Shown here in pieces: positions 1 to 6,453 of a stretch of DNA of 9,222 bases. Source of the DNA: DASUSH01 sp036375215. GTDB taxonomy: Bacteria; Actinomycetota; Thermoleophilia; Solirubrobacterales; 70-9. Position numbers and translations under genes: made by a program. Position 1 is the first letter of the stretch. Each line of letters opens with the position of its first letter. A model generated the notes under the pieces. That model had not been told where the DNA came from. It worked only from the letters and a program-made list of their open reading frames with translations, and ran no database searches. Location of the stretch: contig DASUSH010000061.1 of assembly GCA_036375215.1 (NCBI GenBank), positions 1 to 9,222 of the forward strand, written 5' to 3'.

Positions 1-1
1 G

Positions 2-973
2 GACGAAGACGTTCTTGGCGCCGTGGGCGGCGCCGCCGAGGACGTAGGCGAAGGCGGCGAACGGGATCGAGAGCAGCAGGGTCGGCAGCCCGAGCCAGAA
101 GCCCTGGATCGCGATCGCGGCGACGGCGGCGACGGCGAGGCGCTCGGGTCGGATGCGGGACGCGAGCCCGATCGACCCGATCGCCATCCCCGCGGTCCAG
201 GTCGCCATCAGCAGGCCGTAGGTGGCCGCGCTGCCGCCGAGGACGTCCGTGGCGAAGAACGGCATCGCCGGCCAGACGATCGTCATCGTGGCGAGGGAGG
301 CGATCGCGATCAGGATCGTCGTCCAGAGTGACGACGATGTGCGGCGCAGGACGGCGAATCCCGAGCGCGCCTCGCCGGCCTGCTCGCCACCGCCGGACCC
401 GTGCTCGGACACCGCGGGGTGACGGCGGACCGTGAGCGAAAGCGCGATCGCGACGACGGCGAGGAAGGTGAGGGCGTTGCCGGCGAGGGCGACCTGCGGG
501 TGTCCGACGGCGGCCAGCAGGCCGCCGAGTGCGGGACCGATGGTCATGCCCAGGTAGCGGGAGGACTCGATCCACCCGTTCAGGCGCGCGACCCCGTCCT
601 CGCCCGCCGCGACCGGGCTGAGCGAGAACTCCGCGGCCTGGGCGACCGCGTTGCCCGTCCCGATCATCGCCGCGAGGACGAGGAGCGCGGGGATCGAGTC
701 GAGGGCGACGATCATCGACGCGGCCACGACCGCCTGCGCGAGCGAGACGACCGTGAGCAGCCGCACGTTCTCGAATCGGTCGACGATCCGCCCGGCGACC
801 GAGCCCAGCACGACGCTCGGTCCCCAGAGCGCGCCGAAGAAGGCGGCGACGGCGAAACCCGAGCCGGTCTCCGCGGCGAGGATCGTCGCCAGCGGCGCGA
901 TGGCCAGGGTGTCGCCGGCGGCCGAGAGGCCGACCGACGCGGTGAGCATGACTCTGTCGCGTGCGGTTCCCAT
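2..973 (-). CDS. MFS efflux transporter, C-terminus cut by window edge
   Basis: Major facilitator superfamily transporter of the inner membrane, probably a proton-driven exporter of drugs or other small molecules. The minus strand reads without a stop for 324 codons from ATG at 973 to the left edge, so the C-terminal part is missing. The protein is a run of hydrophobic helices (about residues 10-32, 42-62, 72-90, 94-112, 140-157, 160-181, 217-240, 250-270, 277-312) split by a charged Gly/Glu-rich loop at about 182-212, the usual link between the two six-helix halves. GRIVDR at 61-66 fits MFS motif A between helices 2 and 3. GAAGGTG just upstream of the start is a fair ribosome binding site. 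Its promoter must lie in the 974-1094 gap shared with the divergent DUF1996 gene. The family call is firm; the substrate is unknown. Confidence 0.85.
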   Translation of the reverse strand, partial: MGTARDRVMLTASVGLSAAGDTLAIAPLATILAAETGSGFAVAAFFGALWGPSVVLGSVAGRIVDRFENVRLLTVVSLAQAVVAASMIVALDSIPALLVLAAMIGTGNAVAQAAEFSLSPVAAGEDGVARLNGWIESSRYLGMTIGPALGGLLAAVGHPQVALAGNALTFLAVVAIALSLTVRRHPAVSEHGSGGGEQAGEARSGFAVLRRTSSSLWTTILIAIASLATMTIVWPAMPFFATDVLGGSAATYGLLMATWTAGMAIGSIGLASRIRPERLAVAAVAAIAIQGFWLGLPTLLLSIPFAAFAYVLGGAAHGAKNVFV

Positions 974-1094
974 GCACCTTCACGATCTCGCGCGGCGCCC
1001 CCGTGCGCATCGCCCCGATGGGCCATTTCCGAACGATGGCCGATACCGGCCATTCGGCCGGAGAAAGCGCCTGAGCCTCTACCTTCTGAAGCGG
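974..1094. promoter_or_regulatory. Divergent promoter region with GGCCAT/ATGGCC repeats
   Basis: This 121-base gap separates the divergent MFS and DUF1996 genes and must hold both promoters. It contains three related hexamers: GGCCAT at 1021-1026, ATGGCC at 1036-1041 and GGCCAT at 1048-1053. The last two form a perfect inverted repeat with a 6-base spacer (1036-1053), and the first two form one with a 9-base spacer. TACCTT at 1080-1085 could be a -10 box for the plus-strand gene, nine bases before its ATG. No good -35 box was recognised. The operator role is inference. Confidence 0.4.
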
Positions 1095-1928
1095 ATGTCG
1101 ATCGCGATCAGGGCAGGACTGGGAGCCGCGATGCTGGTGGGAGCGCTCTTCCTGATCGTCGCGGTGCCGCGCGCCGCGCCGGTCCGCGTCGCCGAGTTCG
1201 TCGCCGACTGCCCCGCCAGCCATCGCGGCCCCGACGACCCGATCGTCTACCCCGGCCGGCCGGGGAGCTCCCACCTGCACGAGTTCTTCGGCAACCGCTC
1301 GACCGACGCGTTCTCGACCGCGAAGTCGCTGCGCGAGGCGGGCACGACCTGCAAGCCGCGCGGCGATCGCTCCGCCTACTGGGTCCCGGTCCTCGAGCAG
1401 GCGAACGGGGAGCCGATCGACGTGCTCGAGGGGACCTTCTACTACGTGTCCTCACACCAGGATCGGCGCGACCTGCGGCTCTGGCCCCCGGGCCTGCGGA
1501 TGGTCGCGGGCTACGACTACGGACCGCCCGGCGGAGCCGCGCGCTGGAGCTGCCGGGGCAGCGGCATCCCGAGCGACCGGACGATCCCCCGCTGCCCCGA
1601 GGGCAACCCGCTCGAGCTGCTCCTGAACTTCCCCGACTGCTGGGACGGCGAGCGCCGCGACGCGCCCGGTCACCACGAGCACATGGCGTACAGCGTCGCC
1701 GGCAACTGCCCCAAGGACCACCCGGTCGAGGTCCCCGGCCTGCGCTACAAGCTGCTCTACGACTCGCTAGGGGGCGGCGACGTGCGGCTCTCGATCGGCG
1801 CCGACGAGGCGTCGCTCGCCCACGGGGACTTCTTCGACGCGTGGAAGCGCTCGGCGCTGCGCCACCGGGTCCGCGACTGCCTCGTGAGGCGCGTCAAGTG
1901 CGGCGCCGACGGCAGGCCGGCGCCGTGA
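1095..1928 (+). CDS. Secreted or membrane-anchored DUF1996 domain protein
   Basis: This is a DUF1996 family protein of 277 residues; members occur in actinobacteria and fungi and I know of no firm biochemical role. The N-terminus has a basic start followed by a hydrophobic stretch (about residues 6-25), a signal peptide or membrane anchor that would place the rest outside the cell. Recognisable family blocks are HLHEFFGN (60-67), AYWVPVL (94-100), FPDCWDG (179-185), CPKDHPVEVP (205-214) and HGDFFDAW (243-250). Eight cysteines (39, 86, 153, 167, 182, 205, 262, 269) suggest up to four disulfides. ATG at 1095 was chosen because it gives a full signal sequence; ATG at 1131 is an alternative that would cut into it. 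There is no strong ribosome binding site, and TACCTT lies nine bases upstream. Its stop overlaps the next gene's GTG by four bases, tying it to the ABC exporter. Confidence 0.8.
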   Translation: MSIAIRAGLGAAMLVGALFLIVAVPRAAPVRVAEFVADCPASHRGPDDPIVYPGRPGSSHLHEFFGNRSTDAFSTAKSLREAGTTCKPRGDRSAYWVPVLEQANGEPIDVLEGTFYYVSSHQDRRDLRLWPPGLRMVAGYDYGPPGGAARWSCRGSGIPSDRTIPRCPEGNPLELLLNFPDCWDGERRDAPGHHEHMAYSVAGNCPKDHPVEVPGLRYKLLYDSLGGGDVRLSIGADEASLAHGDFFDAWKRSALRHRVRDCLVRRVKCGADGRPAP

Positions 1929-2689
1929 GCGCGGCGGCCTCCGCTCCCGCGCTCGAGATCCGCGGGCTGACGAAGCGCTACGACGACGGCACCCTCGCCC
2001 TCGAGGGCCTCGACCTGGAGGTGCCCGCGGGCGAGTTCTTCGGGCTGCTCGGGCCCAACGGGGCCGGCAAGACGACCCTGATCGGGGCCGTCTCGAACCT
2101 GATCCGGCTCACCGCGGGCGAGGTCCTCGTCTTCGGCAAGCCCGCGCCGAGCCTCGAGGCGCGGCGGATGCTCGGCGTCGCCGAGCAGGACCCGAACCTC
2201 GACCGCTTCCTCTCGGTGCGGGAGGCGCTCGTCTACCACGGCGGGTACTTCGGGCTCACCAAGCGCGAGTCCGAGGAGCGCGCCGCGGAGATGATCGACG
2301 TCTTCGACCTCGGCTCGAAGGCCGAGGTGCGCGCGCCGAAGCTCTCCGGCGGCCAGCGCCGCCGGCTCCAGCTCGCCCGCGCGCTCCTCCACGAGCCACG
2401 GCTGGTGATCCTCGACGAGCCGACCGCGGGCGTGGACATCGAGCTCCGCCGCGAGCTCTGGCGCTACATCCGCCGCCTGCACGAGGCCGGGACCACGATC
2501 CTGCTGACCACGCACTACCTCGAGGAGGCGGAGGCGCTCTGCGAGGACGTCGCCCTGATCTCCGGCGGCAGGATCGTCGCCCGCTCTGACCCGCAGACGC
2601 TGAAGGAGCAGTACGGCGTCGGCTCGCTGGAGGACGTCTACCTGGAGGCGGTGGGCCGCGGCGCCGGCCTCGAGGCGGTCGGGCCGTGA
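1925..2689 (+). CDS. ABC-2 type exporter, ATP-binding protein
   Basis: Cytoplasmic ATPase of 254 residues that powers an ABC-2 type exporter together with the next gene. All nucleotide-binding motifs are intact: Walker A GPNGAGKTT (43-51), Q-loop glutamine 88, signature LSGGQ (140-144), Walker B VILDEP (161-166) and the switch histidine 197 in TTHYLEEAE. The sequence resembles the DrrA/NodI/YadG type used for drug, polysaccharide or lipid export. The reading frame is open far upstream, but homology begins only at the GTG at 1925. That start overlaps the DUF1996 stop (GTGA), implying translational coupling. The gene's own stop overlaps the permease start in the same way. The substrate cannot be told from sequence. 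Confidence 0.95.
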   Translation: MSAAASAPALEIRGLTKRYDDGTLALEGLDLEVPAGEFFGLLGPNGAGKTTLIGAVSNLIRLTAGEVLVFGKPAPSLEARRMLGVAEQDPNLDRFLSVREALVYHGGYFGLTKRESEERAAEMIDVFDLGSKAEVRAPKLSGGQRRRLQLARALLHEPRLVILDEPTAGVDIELRRELWRYIRRLHEAGTTILLTTHYLEEAEALCEDVALISGGRIVARSDPQTLKEQYGVGSLEDVYLEAVGRGAGLEAVGP

Positions 2690-3456
2690 CCCCGAGCCCG
2701 GCGCGCTCGCTCTACTGGCTCTCGGCCCGCGAGTGCCTGCGGGTCAGCAAGCTCTGGACGCAGACGATGCTCGCGCCGGTCGTCGCCTCGGTCCTCTTCA
2801 TCCTCGTCTTCGGGCTCTCGCTGGGGACCCGGATCAAGGAGGTGGAGGGGTTCCCCTACGACGAGTTCATCGTCCCCGGCCTGATCGCGATGGCGATGGC
2901 GCAGGCCGCGTACTCGAACAACTCGAGCTCGATCTTCCAGGCCCGCTCCGACCACTACATCAACGACGTGCTCTCCGCCCCTATGCACCCGTGGCAGATG
3001 AACCTCGGGCTCTCGATCGGCGGGGCCTACCGGGCGCTCCTGATCGGCGGGGCGCTGATGGCCCTCGCGGTGCCCCTGACCGGGACCCCGATCGAGCACC
3101 CGCCGATCCTGATCGCCGCCGCGCTCCTCCTGGTGGCCCTGTTCGGCTCCCTCGGGGTGATCGTCGGCATCCACGCCGAGACCTTCGACCACCACACGTT
3201 CGTCAACAACATCGTGATCCTGCCGCTGACCTTTCTCGGTGGCGTCTTCTACTCGGTCACGACGCTCGCCAGCCCGTGGGAGCAGATCTCCCACGCGAAC
3301 CCGATCTTCTACATCGTGAGCGCGGTCCGCTACGGCTTCCTCGGCGAGAGCGATGTGAGCGTCTGGCTCGCCTTCGGGGTGACGGCGGCGATGGCCGCGG
3401 CGGCCGTGGCCTGGTCGCAGTACCTGTTCTCGACCGGCAAGAAGCTGAAGCCGTAG
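2686..3456 (+). CDS. ABC-2 type exporter, permease protein
   Basis: Integral membrane subunit of 256 residues that pairs with the upstream ATPase. About six hydrophobic segments are visible (roughly 26-46, 61-80, 108-130, 139-162, 174-193, 225-246), which is the ABC-2 membrane topology. The conserved C-terminal region is clear: LGGVFYS (184-190) before the last helices and NPIFYIVSAVRYGFLG (205-220), as in the NodJ/YadH/DrrB type. The GTG start at 2686 overlaps the ATPase stop by four bases, so the two are almost certainly made together in fixed ratio. The hydrophilic N-terminus is short and the family length (about 250-270) is met, so the gene looks complete. Confidence 0.93.
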   Translation: MTPSPARSLYWLSARECLRVSKLWTQTMLAPVVASVLFILVFGLSLGTRIKEVEGFPYDEFIVPGLIAMAMAQAAYSNNSSSIFQARSDHYINDVLSAPMHPWQMNLGLSIGGAYRALLIGGALMALAVPLTGTPIEHPPILIAAALLLVALFGSLGVIVGIHAETFDHHTFVNNIVILPLTFLGGVFYSVTTLASPWEQISHANPIFYIVSAVRYGFLGESDVSVWLAFGVTAAMAAAAVAWSQYLFSTGKKLKP

Positions 3457-3465
3457 GGTCCCGCC

Positions 3466-3762
3466 ATGCGGATCGCCGGGCTCGCCCTGATCGCCGCCGC
3501 CCTGCTCGTCGGATGCGGCGTGGAGACGATCCAGATCGAGCGCCAGCCCGCGAAGGCGTTCCTCGACGACCCCGCCGAGGCGAGCGCCTACGACAGCGCC
3601 GAGCGGCGCTGCTCGAAGGCGAAGAGCCTGCGCGAGCTCGCCAAGGACGTCGGCGCGCCCAACGACGCCCCCGGCGCGATCGCCCGCGACCTCGCGTTCC
3701 GAGACGACGATCCGGACATCGCGAGCGCGACCTACTCCGGCTGCCTCGACGGCATCGACTAG
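3466..3762 (+). CDS. Small putative lipoprotein, unknown function
   Basis: A 98-residue protein that I do not recognise. It begins with a short basic and hydrophobic signal (residues 1-16) ending in the lipobox LVGC, with Cys17 as the likely lipidated residue, so it should sit on the outer face of the membrane. The mature part is charged and probably helical. It carries two more cysteines (49 and 93) that could form one disulfide. It starts nine bases after the permease stop, with AGGG about nine bases before the ATG, so it is probably the last gene of the export operon and may be an accessory to it. Base composition matches its neighbours. The signal is clear; the function is unknown. Confidence 0.75.
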   Translation: MRIAGLALIAAALLVGCGVETIQIERQPAKAFLDDPAEASAYDSAERRCSKAKSLRELAKDVGAPNDAPGAIARDLAFRDDDPDIASATYSGCLDGID

Positions 3763-3969
3763 CCGGCTGCGCCGCGCGGAGGCTACGCCGGCGTCGCGAC
3801 CACGATCGCGTGGTTCAGCTCGCCCGCGGGCCGCTCGCCGCGCGCCATCTCGCCGTAGGTGAACGCGCGCGCGATCGGGGGGCCCCGGAGTCGAAGGCCG
3901 CCTACAGCGCCGAGATGCACCAGAGCACGAATCCCCCTGGGTCCGGCCAGGGAGCGATAATCGACGGCG
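3763..3969. other. Intergenic gap with no convincing gene
   Basis: These 207 bases lie between the lipoprotein and the Crp-type regulator. GCCGGC occurs twice near the left end, within 3763-3800, but with no following T-tract, so no classic terminator is evident. A minus-strand frame of 69 codons (3783-3992) crosses the gap. Its last 30 or so residues (around FTYGEMARGERPAGELNHA) look more protein-like than the rest, but I recognise no family and it begins inside the regulator gene. It may be a gene remnant or chance. The right end carries a promoter-like box for the regulator. Confidence 0.4.
3956..3961 (+). promoter_or_regulatory. Candidate -10 box for the Crp-type regulator
   Basis: GATAAT stands out as AT-rich in this sequence and differs from the sigma-70 consensus -10 box at one base. 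It ends eight bases before the GTG start, so transcription would begin at or within a couple of bases of the start codon, giving a leaderless or nearly leaderless mRNA. The nearest ribosome-binding-like GGGAG (3950-3954) is 15 bases from the start, too far to work well. No -35 box was recognised. Confidence 0.5.
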
Positions 3970-3982
3970 GTGAACACCGCCG
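3965..3982. promoter_or_regulatory. Perfect inverted repeat over the crp-type start codon
   Basis: CGGCGGTG (3965-3972), two bases AA, then CACCGCCG (3975-3982) make an 18-base inverted repeat with 8-bp perfect arms. It spans the predicted transcription start and the GTG start codon (3970) of the Crp/Fnr regulator. Placement right after the -10 box suits a repressor operator, possibly autoregulation. A role as an mRNA hairpin is less likely if the transcript is leaderless. Confidence 0.5.
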
Positions 3983-4659
3983 GCGCCAACATCGAGCTCC
4001 TGCGACGGGTGCCGCTCTTCTCCGAGCTCTCCGACGGGGAGCTGACCCCGATCGCCGAGGTCGCGATCCCGCGCTCCTATCCGAAGGGCGTTCGCGTCTT
4101 CCACGAGGGCGACCAATCGGACGCCTGCTACATCGTCCGCTCCGGCGACCTCCGCGTCACCCGCGAGCACCCCGACGGCCGCGCGATCGCGCTCGCCACG
4201 CTCGGGCCGGGCGACATCTTCGGCGAGCTGGCGATGCTCGACGGGGAAGCGCGCTCGGCGAGCGTCGAGTCCCTCAGCGATTGCGACCTGCTGGCGCTCC
4301 CCGCCGGCGACGTCAGGCGGCTGCTCGCCGCGACGCCGGAGACCACCGTGAAGCTGGTCGTCGCGCTCGTCCGCCGCCTGCGCGAGGCGAACGAGCGGAT
4401 CTCCCGCCAGTCCTTCCAGACGGTGCCCAGCCGGGTCGCCGGCGTCCTCTCCCAGCTGATCGCCGAGGAGGCCCCGCTCGAGGTCCGCGAGGGCGTCACG
4501 ATCCAGATGACCCAGGCGGACCTCGCGCAGCTCGCGGGCACCTCGCGGGAGAGCGTCAGCCGGTTCCTGGCGACGCTCGAGCGCGCCGGCGTGGTCCGCG
4601 TCGGCCGCGGCCGGGTCACGGTGCTCGAGCCGCGCCGCCTCCGCGCCTACATCTTCTAG
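3970..4659 (+). CDS. Crp/Fnr family transcriptional regulator
   Basis: DNA-binding regulator of 229 residues, the normal Crp length. The N-terminal cyclic-nucleotide-binding beta-barrel covers about 10-125. The phosphate-binding cassette FGELAML (84-90) followed by ARSAS (94-98) keeps the Glu86 and Arg95-Ser96 that bind cAMP in E. coli CRP, so cAMP or a similar nucleotide is a plausible ligand. A long dimer helix runs about 125-150. The winged helix-turn-helix (about 178-215) has recognition helix SRESVSRFL (192-200), which keeps the Arg-Glu...Arg pattern that in CRP reads a GTGA half-site. There are no N-terminal cysteines for an FeS cluster, which argues against an Fnr-type oxygen sensor. 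GTG at 3970 is the first start after an in-frame stop at 3958. A -10-like box and a perfect inverted repeat lie at the start. The pcm gene follows by five bases. Confidence 0.93.
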   Translation: MNTAGANIELLRRVPLFSELSDGELTPIAEVAIPRSYPKGVRVFHEGDQSDACYIVRSGDLRVTREHPDGRAIALATLGPGDIFGELAMLDGEARSASVESLSDCDLLALPAGDVRRLLAATPETTVKLVVALVRRLREANERISRQSFQTVPSRVAGVLSQLIAEEAPLEVREGVTIQMTQADLAQLAGTSRESVSRFLATLERAGVVRVGRGRVTVLEPRRLRAYIF

Positions 4660-4664
4660 GCACC

Positions 4665-5342
4665 GTGCCCCGCGACGCCGCCGCACAGAGGGAGCGGATG
4701 GTCGAGCGGCAGCTGCGCCGCCGGGGGATCGCCGACGAGCGCGTGCTGGCGGCGATGGGCAAGGTGCCGCGCGAGCTCTTCGTCCCCGAGCCCGAGCGGC
4801 GCCGCGCCTACCGGGACGGCGCCCTGCCGATCGGCCACGGCCAGACGATCTCCCAGCCGTGGATCGTCGCCGCGATCGCGCAGGCGCTCGCAACCGAGGG
4901 GGACGAGCGGGTGCTCGACGTCGGCAGCGGCTCGGGCTACTCGGTCGCGGTGCTCGCGGAGCTCGCCGCCGAGGTGATCGGGATCGAGCGGGTCGAGGCG
5001 CTCGCCGAGCGCTCGCGCGCGGTCCTCGCCGAGCTCGGCGTCGGCAATGCCGAGATCATCGCCGCCGACGGCAGCGAGGGCCGGCCGGAGCGCGCCCCCT
5101 TCGACGCGATCGCCGTTCACGCGACCGCGCCCGCCGCCCCGGCCGCCCTGCTCGGCCAGCTCGCGATCGGCGGCCGGCTCGTCGTCCCGATCGCGACCGA
5201 CCGCGCCGACATGCTCACGGTCTTCCGGCGCACCGCCGAGGAGATCGACCCGGCGACGGGCGCGGGGCTCGAGGCCGCAAGCCTCGGCGCGACCCGCTTC
5301 GTCCCGCTGATCGGCCGCGCGGGCTTCAACCCGGACGGCTGA
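4665..5342 (+). CDS. pcm: Protein-L-isoaspartate O-methyltransferase
   Basis: Cytoplasmic repair enzyme that methylates L-isoaspartyl residues in aged proteins with S-adenosylmethionine, allowing return to normal aspartate. The 225-residue protein shows the family hallmarks: RMVERQL (11-17), VPRELFVP (34-41), the active-site loop GHGQTISQP (57-65), SAM motif I VLDVGSGSGY (83-92), acidic GIERV (106-110), the DAIAVHATAP block (147-156), GGRLVVPI (169-176) and RFVPLIG (211-217). GTG at 4665 was chosen because conserved residues precede the internal methionine. ATG at 4698 has a better ribosome binding site (AGAGGGAG) and is a real alternative. It lies five bases after the Crp-type gene and is probably cotranscribed and co-controlled with it. 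It converges on the SDR gene with four bases between stops. Confidence 0.93.
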   Translation: MPRDAAAQRERMVERQLRRRGIADERVLAAMGKVPRELFVPEPERRRAYRDGALPIGHGQTISQPWIVAAIAQALATEGDERVLDVGSGSGYSVAVLAELAAEVIGIERVEALAERSRAVLAELGVGNAEIIAADGSEGRPERAPFDAIAVHATAPAAPAALLGQLAIGGRLVVPIATDRADMLTVFRRTAEEIDPATGAGLEAASLGATRFVPLIGRAGFNPDG

Positions 5343-5350
5343 GCGCTCAG
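5339..5350. repeat. 12-bp palindrome holding both convergent stop codons
   Basis: CTGAGCGCTCAG is a perfect palindrome. Its left TGA (5340-5342) ends pcm and its right TCA (5347-5349) is the TGA stop of the minus-strand dehydrogenase. It has no T-tract on either side, so it is not a standard intrinsic terminator, although a short hairpin is possible on both transcripts. Confidence 0.6.
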
Positions 5351-6252
5351 GGCGCCGCGGTCTCCGCTCGCCCGGCGGCGGCCGGCTCGCCCTCGTCGCC
5401 GGGCTGCGGCGTGGTCAGCGGGGCGTGCTCGCGCCGCGCGATCTCGAGCGCCGCGCGCAGGCCGCGCTGCGTGCCGGCGTCGACGAGCGGCTGCACGGCC
5501 ATCCGCAGCGGCAGCAGCGGCTTCGCCCACGCGGGCGCGACGACCCGCCGCGCGCGCCGGGCGATCCCGGCCTCGAGCGCGTCGATCGCGACCTCGAGGG
5601 GCGCAACGCGGGAGACCCGCTCGAATGGGCCCGAGGTCAGCACGCGCGCGGCCTCGGTGCCGAAGCCGCGGCTCGTCATGTCGGTGTCGATCTCGGCGAA
5701 GTAGCCCACGCCGACGCGGGCGCCGGAGGGCCGCAGCTCGATGCGGAGCGTGTTGCCGAGCGCCTCGACCGCCGCCTTCGAGGCGCTGTAGGCGCCCAAC
5801 AGCGGCAAGTGGACCACGGCGCCGACCGACGCGATCGGCAGCGCGTACCCGCGCTTGTGGCTGATGTGGGGCCCGGCGGCCCGCAGCGTGTGGTAGACGC
5901 CCATGACGTTGACCTCGATCGTTCGCTCCATCACGTCGGGGTCGCCGCCGACGATCGGCAGCTGCGCGGCGACGCCGGCGTTGGCGACGACGACGTCGAG
6001 CCCGCCGAGCGCCCCCACGGCGTCCTCCGTCGCCCGTTCGACCTCCTCCCTCGAGGCGACATCGCAGCGCGACCAGTGGGCGTCGCCGCAGCGGGCGGCG
6101 ACCTCGGCGAGGAGCTCCTCCTCGAGCCCGGCCACGGCGACGCGGGCGCCGCGTGAGTGCAGGCGCGCCGCCAGGGCCGCGCCGATGCCGCGGGCGGCGC
6201 CCGTGATGAGCACGCGGCGGCCTTCGAGTGAGGGGGTTGACCTTCCGAGCAT
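5347..6252 (-). CDS. Short-chain dehydrogenase/reductase (SDR)
   Basis: NAD(P)-dependent oxidoreductase of 301 residues with the classical SDR Rossmann fold. Visible motifs are TGAARGIG (17-24) for cofactor binding, Asp64 in RCDV, NAG (91-93), Asn115 in VNVMG, catalytic Ser142, and YSASK (155-159) with Tyr155 and Lys159. A C-terminal tail beyond the usual ~250 residues holds a hydrophobic stretch (about 240-260, AWAKPLLPLRMAV) and a low-complexity Ala/Glu/Pro end. This resembles actinobacterial SDRs of broad or unknown substrate. The ATG at 6252 has a good ribosome binding site (AAAGGA, eight bases upstream). The frame stays open far upstream but has no further homology. The gene is single, divergent from the ASCH gene and convergent with pcm. 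The substrate is unknown. Confidence 0.93.
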   Translation of the reverse strand: MLGRSTPSLEGRRVLITGAARGIGAALAARLHSRGARVAVAGLEEELLAEVAARCGDAHWSRCDVASREEVERATEDAVGALGGLDVVVANAGVAAQLPIVGGDPDVMERTIEVNVMGVYHTLRAAGPHISHKRGYALPIASVGAVVHLPLLGAYSASKAAVEALGNTLRIELRPSGARVGVGYFAEIDTDMTSRGFGTEAARVLTSGPFERVSRVAPLEVAIDALEAGIARRARRVVAPAWAKPLLPLRMAVQPLVDAGTQRGLRAALEIARREHAPLTTPQPGDEGEPAAAGRAETAAP

Positions 6253-6453
6253 GTGCGCGGTCCTTTCGGTGGCTGGCGGGCGCATGTTCGTGGAAATGGC
6301 CGAGGACGGAGCCGCAACGGCCCCGAGCTCCACCCGCTGACGGTCTGCGCCGCCCGGCGCGAACCGCTCGAGCCGGCGCGCCAGTGGTCGCCGGGGGCAC
6401 GTATCCGATCGACGGCGACCCATGGTGATCGCGCGGGAGGGTAGGCTCGCCCC
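6253..6453. promoter_or_regulatory. Divergent promoter region, SDR and ASCH genes
   Basis: These 201 bases separate the divergent SDR and ASCH genes. The SDR ribosome binding site is at the left end (6270-6275, read on the minus strand). At the right end TAGGCT (6442-6447) sits six bases before the ASCH GTG, the spacing expected for a leaderless actinobacterial promoter. GGGAGG at 6435-6440 is 13 bases from that start, long for a ribosome binding site. I saw no strong operator or terminator in the middle. Confidence 0.45.

Noticed and set aside
1108..1455. Arginine/serine-rich minus-strand frame
   Set aside because: Antisense to the DUF1996 gene, with composition typical of a shadow frame of GC-rich codons.
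401..1924. Long plus-strand open frame continuous with the ABC ATPase
   Set aside because: The translated part before 1925 is Arg/Gly/Asp-rich with no fold-like pattern and overlaps the minus-strand MFS gene and the DUF1996 gene; the ATPase family begins at the GTG at 1925.
2733..4664. Long plus-strand frame leading into pcm
   Set aside because: The part before 4665 is out of frame with the permease and Crp-type genes and has shadow-type composition; only the Pcm section is real.
2638..4893. 751-codon minus-strand open frame
   Set aside because: Low-complexity Arg/Gly/Ala/Asp composition, antisense to the permease, lipoprotein and Crp-type genes, all of which have clear family motifs. Typical of stop-poor GC-rich DNA.
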